From an uncultured Collinsella sp. (GTDB lineage Bacteria; Actinomycetota; Coriobacteriia; Coriobacteriales; Coriobacteriaceae), in NCBI GenBank assembly GCA_959026535.1, contig CAUFMB010000008.1, positions 1 to 56,989 on the forward strand: a DNA stretch of 56,989 nucleotides, read 5' to 3'. Both the position numbers and the translations under genes were made by a program. Below are positions 40,506-56,967 of the stretch, in pieces. Position 1 is the stretch's first letter, and every line of letters begins with the position of its first letter. The notes under the pieces were generated by a model that did no database searches, was not told the DNA's origin, and was given only the letters and a program-made list of their open reading frames with translations.

Positions 40506-41465
40506 CTACTTCCAACGAAGCAGATAGCCACCTATATCCAGGCCGGCGCCAAATCCAACGAGGGCGATGGTGTCGTCCTCATTCAGTGCGCCGGTACGTG
40601 CCAGCCGGTCAAACGCAAAGGGAATGCAGGCGCTCGAAATGTTGCCGGTCTCGCGTAGCGTTCGAACCACGCGCTCGTCTGGCACGCCGAGACGCTTGAC
40701 CGCCTGACTCAGGATTCGTTCGTTAGCCTGATGGAATACAAAATGATCGATGTCTTCGACCGAAATGCCCGCATCGCTCGCAAGCTTATGGACCGTGTCG
40801 CAGATGGCGTTGACGCCGAACTTGAACACGCGGCGACCATTCATGGACAGCACGCTCGCGCTATCTGCGGAGTCCTTAAACGGCGAGGTGCCGACCAGAC
40901 CGGGAACGCGCAACGTCTCGACGTCGGGCGCTGTCGAAAGCTCAACGGCAAGAGGGTTGTCTCCCCCAGCCCCTATGACCGCAGCACCCGCGCCATCGCC
41001 AAAGAGCACGCACGTGGCACGGTCGGTCCAATCGAGCGCGCGCGTCATCTGCTCGGCGGCAACGACCAGCACGTGCTTGGCGCGACCGCGGGCGATATAA
41101 CCCTCGGCGACATCGAGCGCAAATACGAAGCCGGCACAAGCCGCCGAAACGTCGAAGGCAGGACATGTGGCACCCAGGTGCTCAGCAACGGCGCACGCTT
41201 CGGCAGGAACGAGGTGATCGCCCGTCGTCGTCGAACAGACGATAAGATTCAGCTGGCTCGCGTCGATTCCGGATACCTGAAGCGCCCGCTCGCTCGCCGC
41301 TACGGCAAGGTCGTCGAGTGACTCAGTGGTGCAGACGTGGCGGCTCTTGATACCGGTGCGGGTAAAAATCCACTCATCCGAGGTATCGAGGAACTCGGAC
41401 AGCTCGTCATTGGAAACACTGCGCGTAGGAAGCGCCGAGCCTGTTCCAAGAATCGTGAAACCCAT
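40506..41465 (-). CDS. fabH: 3-oxoacyl-ACP synthase III
   Basis: The 319-residue initiating condensing enzyme has the catalytic Cys in DVSAACAGFVFAL near 106-118, His in DHFVFHQANERIL near 240-252, and Asn in TGNISSACIP near 277-286. ATG 41465 follows AAAGGAGG. It is the first gene of the fab/acc operon, whose upstream region is shared with birA and contains two dyad sites. Confidence 0.96.
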   Translation of the reverse strand: MGFTILGTGSALPTRSVSNDELSEFLDTSDEWIFTRTGIKSRHVCTTESLDDLAVAASERALQVSGIDASQLNLIVCSTTTGDHLVPAEACAVAEHLGATCPAFDVSAACAGFVFALDVAEGYIARGRAKHVLVVAAEQMTRALDWTDRATCVLFGDGAGAAVIGAGGDNPLAVELSTAPDVETLRVPGLVGTSPFKDSADSASVLSMNGRRVFKFGVNAICDTVHKLASDAGISVEDIDHFVFHQANERILSQAVKRLGVPDERVVRTLRETGNISSACIPFAFDRLARTGALNEDDTIALVGFGAGLDIGGYLLRWK

Positions 41466-41483
41466 CACTAACCTCCTTTGAGT

Positions 41484-41547
41484 TGTTGACGTGTTTACAT
41501 CGACCAAGAGAGGATAGCGCATTTCAGTCATTGTTGACGTGTTAACA
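41484..41547. promoter_or_regulatory. Two TGTTnAC..GTnAACA dyad sites, fabH-birA intergenic
   Basis: TGTTGACGTGTTTACA (41484-41499) and TGTTGACGTGTTAACA (41532-41547) are imperfect 16-bp palindromes 48 bases apart, the only conserved elements in the divergent promoter region. They could be the operator for a fatty-acid or biotin regulator. Confidence 0.6.
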
Positions 41548-41641
41548 TTAAATTGTCCAAATGCGACAAAGGCTTCACATTGTGTCTGTCTCTCGACACC
41601 ATTGCGTTATTCACTTATTCATTAAGGAGGTAGCAGCCGCT

Positions 41642-42418
41642 ATGGATGCCCAATTAACGATAGTCGACGTAACCGGATCGACCAACGATGACCTGCTCGA
41701 AGCAGGAAAACAAGGAGCGCCGCACGGCACAGGACTTGCCGCCCGGGCTCAGACAGCAGGACGCGGCCGGCGCGGCCACAAGTGGGATTCAACCGCCGGC
41801 AACCTATTGCTTTCGATTGTCCTGCGTCCATGCGTTAATCCTGCAAAGTACTCTGGTCTTGCCGCCGTCAGCGGCCTAGCGGTGCTCGAGGCGCTCGAAA
41901 AGCAGGGTCTTGCAAACGAGATTGGCCTCAAATGGCCCAACGACCTGATCGCGCGAGGACGCAAGCTCGGCGGCATTCTGGTCGAGGCGGCACGCGACAA
42001 CAAAGGCATGCCCTTCGCCGTCTGCGGCATTGGCGTCAATGTGAACTACACGCCCCAAGAGGTGCCCGATGGCGGCCTGGCGGCAATTGGCCTCTCGGAC
42101 CTCAACGAGAATGTTCCCGCCGTCGATGTGTTACTCAAGGAGGTCTATCACACCGTCGTAAACGCTGTGGACGCGTGGGCAGATCTGCTCAACGCCATGG
42201 AAGAAGACGCCGGACCGCTCGCGCCCGTCCACGGCGAATATATCGGTCATCTCAATTGGATTGGGGAGCACGTTATCGCCCGTTCCCCTGCCGGTGACGA
42301 GCTGGCGCGTGGCATCTTTCAAACGGTCGATGACTTTGGTCGCGCGTGCATCGAGACAGAAGACGACTTGCGATCCTTCCATTTTGAGGAGGCATCGCTG
42401 CGTCCCATGGGTAAATAG
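41642..42418 (+). CDS. birA: Biotin--[acetyl-CoA carboxylase] ligase, no DNA-binding domain
   Basis: The 258-residue product is a class I biotin ligase: STNDDLLEAG near 13-22, the biotinyl-AMP loop GRGRRGHKWDS near 42-52, and KWPNDLIARGRKLGGILVE near 99-117. It lacks the N-terminal helix-turn-helix of bifunctional BirA, so it should not itself repress transcription. ATG 41642 lies 11 bases after AAGGAGG. Divergent placement from fabH links it to AccB biotinylation. Confidence 0.92.
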   Translation: MDAQLTIVDVTGSTNDDLLEAGKQGAPHGTGLAARAQTAGRGRRGHKWDSTAGNLLLSIVLRPCVNPAKYSGLAAVSGLAVLEALEKQGLANEIGLKWPNDLIARGRKLGGILVEAARDNKGMPFAVCGIGVNVNYTPQEVPDGGLAAIGLSDLNENVPAVDVLLKEVYHTVVNAVDAWADLLNAMEEDAGPLAPVHGEYIGHLNWIGEHVIARSPAGDELARGIFQTVDDFGRACIETEDDLRSFHFEEASLRPMGK

Positions 42419-42480
42419 AGCGCCACAGTCACCCATTCGGCTGCATTACCCGGGTCCCCATGGCCACCATTCAAAACAAA

Positions 42481-42515
42481 AGAGCCCCGCTACCGTAATG
42501 GCAGCGGGGCTCTTT
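42481..42515. terminator. Bidirectional terminator between birA and rpsJ
   Basis: AGAGCCCCGCT (42481-42491) and AGCGGGGCTCTTT (42503-42515) pair perfectly; it serves convergent birA and the str operon. Confidence 0.88.
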
Positions 42516-42534
42516 AAGCTAAGAGCGATATCGC

Positions 42535-42843
42535 TTAGAGCTTGATGTCGATGTCGACGCCAGCGGGAAGGTCGAGACGCATGAGCGAATCAACGGTGCC
42601 CGAGGTGGGGTCGAGGATGTCGATGAGGCGCTTGTGGGTGCGCATCTCGAACTGCTCACGGGAGTCCTTGTTCACGTGCGGCGAGCGGATAACCGTGTAC
42701 AGGTTGCGCTCGGTGGGCAGGGGGACAGGACCGGAAACGCGAGCGCCGGTCTTCTGAGCGGTCTCGACGATGAGCTTCGCGGACTGATCGACGACCTCGT
42801 GATCATAGCCCTTGAGGCGAATGCGAATCTTCTGGGTAGCCAA
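42535..42843 (-). CDS. rpsJ: Ribosomal protein S10
   Basis: The 102-residue S10 reads KIRIRLKGYDHEVVDQSAKLIV and SGPVPLPTERNLYTVIRSPHVNKDSREQFEMRTHKRL. It directly follows fusA (60-base gap) and is the last gene of the str-type operon. Normally it heads the S10 operon before rplC, and no tuf gene separates it from fusA. Confidence 0.97.
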   Translation of the reverse strand: MATQKIRIRLKGYDHEVVDQSAKLIVETAQKTGARVSGPVPLPTERNLYTVIRSPHVNKDSREQFEMRTHKRLIDILDPTSGTVDSLMRLDLPAGVDIDIKL

Positions 42844-42903
42844 CTTAAACCTCCAAAGAGTGCGAGAGATGTTCTCGCGGATTACGTAACAGGGAGCTCG
42901 AAC

Positions 42904-45003
42904 TTAGGCGTTCTTGCTCATGACCTCGTCCACGATGGACTTGGGCGCGGGCTCATAAGAGTCGAACTGCATCGTGTAGGATGCACGGCCCTGGGTCTGG
43001 GAGCGAAGGTCGGTAGCGTAACCGAACATCTCGCCCAGCGGCACCTTGGCACGGATGAGCTTGCTGTTCTTGCGATCCTCCATGCCCTCGATCTTGCCGC
43101 GGCGACCGGAGAGGTTGCCCATAACGTCGCCCATGTACTGCTCGGGGGTCTCGACCTCGACAGCCATGATCGGCTCGAGCAGCTGCGGGTCGGACTTCTT
43201 AAGGGCGTCCTTGATGGCCATGGAACCGGCGATCTTGAAGGCGGCCTCGGAGGAGTCGACCTCGTGGTAAGAACCGTCGAACAGGGTGACCTTGACGTCG
43301 AGGACCGGGAAGCCGGCGATAACACCGGTGTTCAGGGCCTCCTGGATGCCCTTGTCGATGGACGGGATGTACTCCTTGGGCACGACGCCGCCGACGATAG
43401 CGTTGACGAACTCGTAGCCGAAGCCCTCCTCCATCTTCTCGAGCTTGATGACGGCGTGGCCGTACTGACCGCGACCACCGGACTGACGGACGAACTTGCC
43501 CTCAGCCTTCTCGACGTCGTGACCAGCGGTCTCGCGGTAGGCAACCTGGGGCTTACCCACGTTAGCGTCAACCTTGAACTCGCGGAGCAGACGGTCGACG
43601 ATGATCTCGAGGTGCAGCTCGCCCATGCCGGCGATGATGGTCTGGCCGGTCTCGTGGTTGGTGGACACCTGGAAGGTCGGGTCCTCCTCGGCGAGCTTGG
43701 TCAGAGCCAGGGACATCTTGTCCTGCTCGGCCTTAGTCTTGGGCTCGATGGCAACGTCGATAACGGGCTTAGCGAACTCGATCTTCTCGAGGACGATCTC
43801 CTTGCCCTCGGCGCACAGGGTGTCACCGGTGGTGGAGTTCTTGAAACCGACGCAAGCGACGATGTCGCCGGCGGCAGCGTCGTCACGGTCGATACGCTCG
43901 GCGGCGTTCATCTCGAGGATGCGGCCGAGGCGCTCGCGCTGACCGTTGGAAGCGTTGACAACGTAGGAGCCGGACTCGGCGCGGCCGGAGTAAACGCGGA
44001 CGTAGGTGAGCTTACCGACGAACGGGTCGGTCATGATCTTGAAGACCAGGCCGGAGAAGGGCTCGTCGAAGGAAGGATGACGCTGGATCTCCTCGCCGGT
44101 GTCCGGATCGGTACCGGTGACGGCCTCAACGTCAAGCGGGCTGGGCAGGTAGTCGACGACAGCGTCGAGCAGCTCCTGGACGCCCTTGTTCTTGTAGGCG
44201 GAGCCCACGAAGACGAGGTTGAGCTCGTTGGCCAGAACGCCCTTGCGCAGAGCAGCCTTGAGCTCCTCGACGGTGAAGTCCTCCTCCATGAGGATCTTCT
44301 CCATGAGCTCGTCGTCGAAGCTGGCAGCAGCGTCGAGGAGCTCCTCGCGCTTGGTGGCAGCGATGTCGGCGAACTCAGCCGGGATCTCGTCCATCGGCTC
44401 GGGGTAGGTCATGCCCTTGTCGTCGGCCTTGAAGTCCCATGCGGTCATGGTGACCAGGTCGATGACGCCCCAGAAGTTGTCCTCGGCGCCCATCGGGACC
44501 TGAGCGGCCACAGCGTTGGCGTCGAGACGATCCTTCATGGTCTCGATAGCGTTGAAGAAGTCAGCGCCCACGCGGTCATACTTGTTGATGAAGGCGATGC
44601 GGGGGACGTTGAAGGTAGAAGCCTGACGCCAAACGGTCTCAGACTGGGGCTGAACGCCGGCAACGGCGTCGAAGACGGCGACAGCGCCATCGAGGACGCG
44701 CAGGCAGCGCTCGACCTCGGCGGTGAAGTCAACGTGGCCCGGGGTGTCGATGATCTGGATGCGGTAGTCCTTACCGTCCTTGTTCCAGAAGCACGTGGTA
44801 GCAGCGGAGGTAATGGTTACGCCGCGCTCCTGCTCCTGAACCATCCAGTCCATGGTGGCAGCGCCCTCATGGACCTCACCGATCTTGTGGGTCTTACCGG
44901 TGTAGTAAAGAATACGCTCGGTCGTGGTGGTCTTACCGGCATCGATGTGGGCCATGATGCCGATGTTACGGGTATCGGAAAGCTTGTACTTAGGCTTAGC
45001 CAT
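42904..45003 (-). CDS. fusA: Elongation factor G
   Basis: The 699-residue GTPase has AHIDAGKTTTTERIL near 18-32 (P loop), DTPGHVDF near 82-89 and NKYDRVGADF near 136-145, where Tyr replaces the usual Met of NKMD. Domains II-V follow, with full family length. It drives ribosomal translocation. It lies 19 bases after rpsG. Confidence 0.97.
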   Translation of the reverse strand: MAKPKYKLSDTRNIGIMAHIDAGKTTTTERILYYTGKTHKIGEVHEGAATMDWMVQEQERGVTITSAATTCFWNKDGKDYRIQIIDTPGHVDFTAEVERCLRVLDGAVAVFDAVAGVQPQSETVWRQASTFNVPRIAFINKYDRVGADFFNAIETMKDRLDANAVAAQVPMGAEDNFWGVIDLVTMTAWDFKADDKGMTYPEPMDEIPAEFADIAATKREELLDAAASFDDELMEKILMEEDFTVEELKAALRKGVLANELNLVFVGSAYKNKGVQELLDAVVDYLPSPLDVEAVTGTDPDTGEEIQRHPSFDEPFSGLVFKIMTDPFVGKLTYVRVYSGRAESGSYVVNASNGQRERLGRILEMNAAERIDRDDAAAGDIVACVGFKNSTTGDTLCAEGKEIVLEKIEFAKPVIDVAIEPKTKAEQDKMSLALTKLAEEDPTFQVSTNHETGQTIIAGMGELHLEIIVDRLLREFKVDANVGKPQVAYRETAGHDVEKAEGKFVRQSGGRGQYGHAVIKLEKMEEGFGYEFVNAIVGGVVPKEYIPSIDKGIQEALNTGVIAGFPVLDVKVTLFDGSYHEVDSSEAAFKIAGSMAIKDALKKSDPQLLEPIMAVEVETPEQYMGDVMGNLSGRRGKIEGMEDRKNSKLIRAKVPLGEMFGYATDLRSQTQGRASYTMQFDSYEPAPKSIVDEVMSKNA

Positions 45004-45022
45004 GTTAGTTCCTTACCTTAAC

Positions 45023-45496
45023 TTACCAACGATAGTGAGAGAACGCGCGGTTGGCCTCGGCCATCTTGAAGACGTCCTCACGCTTCTTGACGGAAGCGCC
45101 CAGGCCGTTGGAGGCGTCGAGGATCTCGTTGGCGAGACGCTCGGCCATGGTCTTCTCCTTGCGAGCGCGGGAAAAGTTGACGATCCAGCGGATACCCAGA
45201 GCGGTGGAACGACGGGAGTTGACCTCCATCGGGACCTGATAGGTAGCGCCACCGACACGCTTGGGCTTAACCTCGAGCGTGGGCTTGACGTTGTCCATAG
45301 CCTTCTTGAAGGTAGCAAGAGCGTCGCCACCCTCGGACTTCTCGGCAACGATCTCGAAAGCGGTGTAAACGATGCGCTCAGCGGTGGCCTTCTTGCCGTC
45401 AAGAAGGACCTTGTTGATGAGCTGAGTCACCAGGCGGTTGTTGTAAACGGCGTCAGGCTGAACCTCACGACGATTAGCTGCTGCACGACGCGGCAT
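45023..45496 (-). CDS. rpsG: Ribosomal protein S7
   Basis: The 157-residue S7 starts MPRRAAANRREVQPDAVYNNRLVTQLINKVLLDGKK and ends with MAEANRAFSHYRW, as usual for bacterial S7. It is the classic autoregulator of the str operon in E. coli. Confidence 0.97.
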   Translation of the reverse strand: MPRRAAANRREVQPDAVYNNRLVTQLINKVLLDGKKATAERIVYTAFEIVAEKSEGGDALATFKKAMDNVKPTLEVKPKRVGGATYQVPMEVNSRRSTALGIRWIVNFSRARKEKTMAERLANEILDASNGLGASVKKREDVFKMAEANRAFSHYRW

Positions 45497-45569
45497 GTGA
45501 AATCTCCTTAAGTGTCTACCGTGCGGCGCTTAGGCGGCACACGGCGAAAGTATCAAAACGTTATCTGGC

Positions 45570-45947
45570 TTATTTAGCCTTGGGGCGCTTAGCACCGTAC
45601 TTGGAACGGGCCTGCATACGGTTCTGGACCGGAGCAGCGTCGTAGGCGCCACGGATGACGTGATAACGGACACCAGGGAGGTCACGGACACGACCGCCGC
45701 GGACGAGCACGATGGAGTGCTCCTGCAGGTTGTGGCCCTCACCCGGGATGTAAGCAGTAACTTCGATGCCGTTGACAAGGCGAACACGGGCAACCTTACG
45801 AAGAGCCGAGTTCGGCTTCTTGGGGCTCGTGGTGAAGACGCGGGTGCACACGCCGCGCTTCTGAGAGTTGTGCTGCAGAGCAGCGTTCTTGGACTTCTTG
45901 GGCACGGAACGACGGCCCTGGCGAACCAGCTGGTTAATAGTAGGCAA
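45570..45947 (-). CDS. rpsL: Ribosomal protein S12
   Basis: The 125-residue S12 begins MPTINQLVRQGR from a TTG codon at 45947 with AAGGAG 6 bases upstream. The decoding-site segment TTSPKKPNSALRK keeps the Lys associated with streptomycin sensitivity. It is the first gene of the operon rpsL-rpsG-fusA-rpsJ. Confidence 0.96.
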   Translation of the reverse strand: MPTINQLVRQGRRSVPKKSKNAALQHNSQKRGVCTRVFTTSPKKPNSALRKVARVRLVNGIEVTAYIPGEGHNLQEHSIVLVRGGRVRDLPGVRYHVIRGAYDAAPVQNRMQARSKYGAKRPKAK

Positions 45948-46041
45948 AGCGTACTCCTTCTCGAATGATTCCAGCTTTCTGTAAAGTGCAACGGCTTGAA
46001 TCGAGGGGTCAGCATCCCCCTACGAAACACGCAGTTCGATA

Positions 46042-46093
46042 GGATACGTGGCGTTAGCTGTGCCGTCAACAGACCACGCCGCCGGGCGTATCC
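46042..46093 (-). ncRNA. Structured rpsL leader with shared motif, copy gamma
   Basis: On the minus strand GGATACG pairs with CGTATCC and an inner GGCGT pairs with ACGCC, making a long stem about 100-150 bases before rpsL. The 5' strand (46072-46093) resembles the motif before rplC and rplB. Confidence 0.45.
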
Positions 46094-46153
46094 CAAAATT
46101 GGCACATTTCCGCAAAGCCTACACAAAAGGAATCCCCTCCTGTGCGCTTGGGA

Positions 46154-46292
46154 GGATTCCCAGACCGGGCGGCCCAGGTTTTAAGTTTGCTGCTCTACAG
46201 TCCTGCGCAAGACGGAAAGCACATTAAGTGCTTTCCTTTGCGTGCGGAACTCGCGACAAACTTAAAACCTGGGCCGCCCGGTCCGGGAATCC
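46154..46292. repeat. Nested inverted-repeat element, copy 2
   Basis: Arms 46154-46188 and 46258-46292 are 35-base reverse complements with one mismatch. The 69-base core matches that at 28918-28986 except in the hairpin stem, which changes on both sides (GGAAAGCAC/GTGCTTTCC) and keeps pairing. Arms share no sequence with copy 1. The rest of 45948-46471 has no gene. Confidence 0.9.
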
Positions 46293-46325
46293 GACGTGCT
46301 CGTTGGGGCAACGTTCCCTTCCAAA

Positions 46326-46346
46326 TAGGGACAGGTTTATTTTGGT
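46326..46346 (+). repeat. Dispersed GGGACAG-type repeat
   Basis: AGGGACAGGTTTATTTTGGT occurs here and, inverted, at 48115-48132. Confidence 0.7.
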
Positions 46347-46471
46347 CGGTTTTATCTGGGAAAACGTCGCACTCCAGCGTTGATCTGCTCTCATCTGTCG
46401 CATGGAAATCGGCGGCGTTTCCATTTAACGCAAAAGAGGCCGCTTCCCCTAGTAGGAAGCGACCCCAAATC

Positions 46472-47548
46472 TTACGAATAGACGATGGTAAAGGGCTCTT
46501 TCGTTTCGGTCTCCCCTGTTGATGTATACCTCACAATTTCAAGGGTTACCGAGACAACTTGATCGACATCAATCAACTTCGTTGGCACCCAGATGTTCTC
46601 TCCGCTATTGCGCCCATAAGAAAAATATAAGTTGAACAGCCCTGCGTCGTCATCTTCGATAATCTGCTCCGATCCATCCTTGTAGCTGACGGTCAGCTTA
46701 TTATCAACTGCTTCATAGCCCAAATCATCGATGTGCGTCTGGATGGAAAACGGGCTAATCTCAAGAGGCGAGTCACCGGAGCGGAGTTCCTTTGTATCGA
46801 CGTACGCTCCAATATTGAACTCGGGTGTCGACGCCTCAAACCGCCTCGCACTCTCACCTTCACCCTCGGTCCAGTGGATATTCCAGGTGACCGCATGTTG
46901 CAAATCTCGCTCGCGATCCATAGCGGCAAAGTACATCGTGCCATTAATGACAGTATCGCTTGATGTGTCCTTATCAATTGTGCTGCGCGTGTCAGGCCAT
47001 TCCTCGCCGAACTTCATATCGGGCGTGCCGATGCCCTGTTCTTCTTCACCATAGAGAACAAGTTCGCCAATCTCTGCTGCTGGCTTGTAGTAGTTAACTC
47101 CATTTGGATTGGACAACGTAAACGTCACGGCTCCGCAGCCGTTTTGGTCGATTGCCATCTCATGGATATCGAGCGTATAGCCGTTGCCCTCGACGGACAG
47201 ATTAACCTCCTGAACTGCACTCTCCAGGCTTTGGGGCGCGATGCCATCACCAAACTCTCTGGTGTAGGTGTATTTAGTCCCCGATGAGCCGCCGTTGGTC
47301 CAGGTGATGGAATCCCCGTTGCCGTGATTTCCCCAGGCTGAGGCAAAATAGCCGGAATTGACAACGGCGTAGGCGACCCCTCCGGTCGCCAAAACTCCGG
47401 CGAGACATCCGATTACGGCAACATAGAGAGGCTTCGCGTGGCCCTTTCGATGAAGTGGCTCACCCGCAACGGTATTAAGGACGCGATCAGCAAGATCGCT
47501 ATCGGCTTGGATGGACTCGAAGGCCTGCTTGATTTGATTGGATTTCAC
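46472..47548 (-). CDS. DUF4179-type anti-sigma factor, membrane-anchored
   Basis: The 358-residue product has a short cytoplasmic N-terminus and one transmembrane helix (about 40-65, LYVAVIGCLAGVLATGGVAYAVV). The large extracytoplasmic part has beta-rich segments such as NLSVEGNGYTLDIHEMAIDQNGCGAVTFTL. This is the layout of DUF4179 anti-sigma proteins. Its start overlaps the sigma-factor gene by 50 bases, so both are co-expressed. It likely holds the sigma factor inactive until an envelope signal; the signal is unknown. Confidence 0.75.
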   Translation of the reverse strand: MKSNQIKQAFESIQADSDLADRVLNTVAGEPLHRKGHAKPLYVAVIGCLAGVLATGGVAYAVVNSGYFASAWGNHGNGDSITWTNGGSSGTKYTYTREFGDGIAPQSLESAVQEVNLSVEGNGYTLDIHEMAIDQNGCGAVTFTLSNPNGVNYYKPAAEIGELVLYGEEEQGIGTPDMKFGEEWPDTRSTIDKDTSSDTVINGTMYFAAMDRERDLQHAVTWNIHWTEGEGESARRFEASTPEFNIGAYVDTKELRSGDSPLEISPFSIQTHIDDLGYEAVDNKLTVSYKDGSEQIIEDDDAGLFNLYFSYGRNSGENIWVPTKLIDVDQVVSVTLEIVRYTSTGETETKEPFTIVYS

Positions 47549-48017
47549 GGTCGCCCTCCTCTAGGATGAACTTGAGCTTCGATCGACCGCGAGCTAAACG
47601 CGTTCGAACGGTCGCGGCTGGTACATGCAACAACTCGGCAATCTCTGAGGTCGAAAAGCCCAGATAGTAATAGAGCATGATGGGAACACGGAATCGTTCC
47701 GGAAGTCGCATGACGTCTGACAGGACCGCTTTGGTCTCATCCTGCACCGCCGAAAGCGAATCGGCCAGGTTCTCAATATCCTCCACACGCCTCCATGGCT
47801 TTCGAAAGAGCGATTTGCATTCATTGATCGTGACCCGGATAAGCCAGCGACGAAGATGTTCCCAACTTTCAAAGTGTCCATCGCTTTTAAGCAACTTAAG
47901 AAAAACGTCTTGGGCAATATCGTCGGCATCGGCGCGATCGCGCAGATACGTCAATGCGATCCGAAACACGACATCCCGGTGATCTTCGACCGCCTGTCTA
48001 AATGCTTGTTCTTCCAT
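47499..48017 (-). CDS. ECF RNA polymerase sigma factor
   Basis: The 172-residue product has sigma region 2 (ADADDIAQDVFLKLLKS near 31-47, HLRRWLIRVTINECKSLFRKP near 55-75). Region 4 reads RVPIMLYYYLGFSTSEIAELLHVPAATVRTRLARGRSKLK near 110-149. ATG 48017 follows GGGAGGTGATT. The adjacent overlapping anti-sigma gene is downstream. It would redirect polymerase to a stress or envelope regulon. Confidence 0.88.
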   Translation of the reverse strand: MEEQAFRQAVEDHRDVVFRIALTYLRDRADADDIAQDVFLKLLKSDGHFESWEHLRRWLIRVTINECKSLFRKPWRRVEDIENLADSLSAVQDETKAVLSDVMRLPERFRVPIMLYYYLGFSTSEIAELLHVPAATVRTRLARGRSKLKFILEEGDREIQSNQAGLRVHPSR

Positions 48018-48114
48018 AATCACCTCCCGGTGACGTTAATGATTCTTGATGAGGCCCTCACCATAGATACGCTTTGACCGAACGGAATGTTTCAAATTCA
48101 AGCAGGAATAGCCT

Positions 48115-48132
48115 ACCAAAATAAACCTGTCC
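48115..48132 (-). repeat. Dispersed GGGACAG-type repeat, inverted copy
   Basis: On the minus strand GGACAGGTTTATTTTGGT, matching 46326-46346. It lies in the 48018-48327 gap between the sigma gene start and the rpoC terminator, which has no gene. Confidence 0.65.
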
Positions 48133-48183
48133 TTTATTGGCAAGGGATCAATGGAACGCAACAGGTTGAGCATACGCAAGCGA

Positions 48184-48283
48184 GCGGCCCCCAGAGCGTA
48201 CAAGGTGGCATGAAAAAGGCAGGGCATTGACCTTTTGGTCATGCCCTGCCTTTTGAATGACAGATTGTAGCTCTGGGGGCCGC
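48184..48283. terminator. rpoC terminator nested inside an inverted repeat
   Basis: AAAAGGCAGGGCAT and ATGCCCTGCCTTTT form a perfect hairpin (48213-48254). It is enclosed by a second inverted repeat, GCGGCCCCCAGAGC at 48184-48197 with its complement at 48270-48283. It would terminate rpoBC on the minus strand. Confidence 0.85.
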
Positions 48284-48327
48284 GCAGCGACGGAGGTCGC
48301 CGCCGTTCGTTAGAACGGCGGAACTAG

Positions 48328-52803
<4,476 letters not shown>

Positions 52804-52809
52804 AGTCAA

Positions 52810-56301
<3,492 letters not shown>

Positions 56302-56374
56302 CAGGTTTTTCCTCCTTCACGGAAATGCTCGGTGGGTTGGCGAGGCATAGCTTCGCCAGTTATCGCAACCTAAT

Positions 56375-56402
56375 AGTTTATCAGGTACCGACCGTTGGGC
56401 AA
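56375..56402 (-). promoter_or_regulatory. Candidate rpoB promoter
   Basis: On the minus strand TTGCCC, a 16-base spacer and TAAACT lie about 75 bases upstream of rpoB. Confidence 0.4.
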
Positions 56403-56478
56403 GAAAAGCCTTGACGCGATTGAGTTTTTGGAGTAGCAAAGTTTTTCGGCAGAAAAGGTGCAGGTAGATGTATGTGTA

Positions 56479-56494
56479 TCGAACACCTGTTCAT
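56479..56494. promoter_or_regulatory. LexA-like SOS box
   Basis: TCGAACACCTGTTCAT matches 10 of 12 fixed positions of the Gram-positive/actinobacterial LexA palindrome TCGAAC-N4-GTTCGA. It is about 180 bases upstream of rpoB; no SOS gene is adjacent in the window. Confidence 0.4.
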
Positions 56495-56563
56495 ATATTT
56501 TCTGTGAACGAGGCTGCCGATGCGAGCCGCTGAACGGCGGAATGGCGGCGAGGGTTGATCAGG

Positions 56564-56736
56564 CGGAAACTGCGTCCCGTTTTGAGGCCTCAAACTGGGT
56601 CGCAGTTTCCGGTTGAGCCCTGTCTGGGAAACTGCATCCCGTTCTGAGCCGATATTCCGGGTCGCAGTTTCCGCTAGGGGCCTCAACCGGAAAGCGCATC
56701 CCAGAATTCAGCCAAATTGCGGGTCGCACTTTCCGG
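56564..56736. repeat. REP-like palindromic repeat cluster 3 (3 copies)
   Basis: Units at 56564-56612, 56625-56673 and 56687-56736, period about 61, have the same CGGAAA..GC.TCCC / GGGTCGCAGTTTCCG ends as clusters 1 and 2. Confidence 0.85.
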
Positions 56737-56856
56737 CAGGTTATGGCAAAGGGGCTGGTGCCTTGTTGCACCCGTTTGGCAATGTTGCGCAACAGATTCT
56801 TCGAATCCGGCATGAAGATACTGGATAGTTACTTATAACCCAACGAAAGGATCACC

Positions 56857-56967
56857 ATGTTCAAGAGCATCCGAAAAGGCGGGAGGATCATCGCAGCCAC
56901 AATCGGCATCGTAGCGGCGCTGACCCCGCTGGCTGCCCCATTACAGTCTGAAATAGGCCATCGATAA
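56857..56967 (+). CDS. Small ORF encoding a signal-peptide-like peptide
   Basis: An ATG with a good ribosome-binding site (GAAAGG, 6 bases upstream) opens 36 codons ending in TAA. The product has a basic N-terminus (MFKSIRKGGR) and a hydrophobic stretch with an Ala-rich end (IIAATIGIVAALTPLAAP), like a secretion signal. No other frame continues a longer protein within the window. It may be the stub of a broken secreted protein or a true small peptide. Confidence 0.4.
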   Translation: MFKSIRKGGRIIAATIGIVAALTPLAAPLQSEIGHR

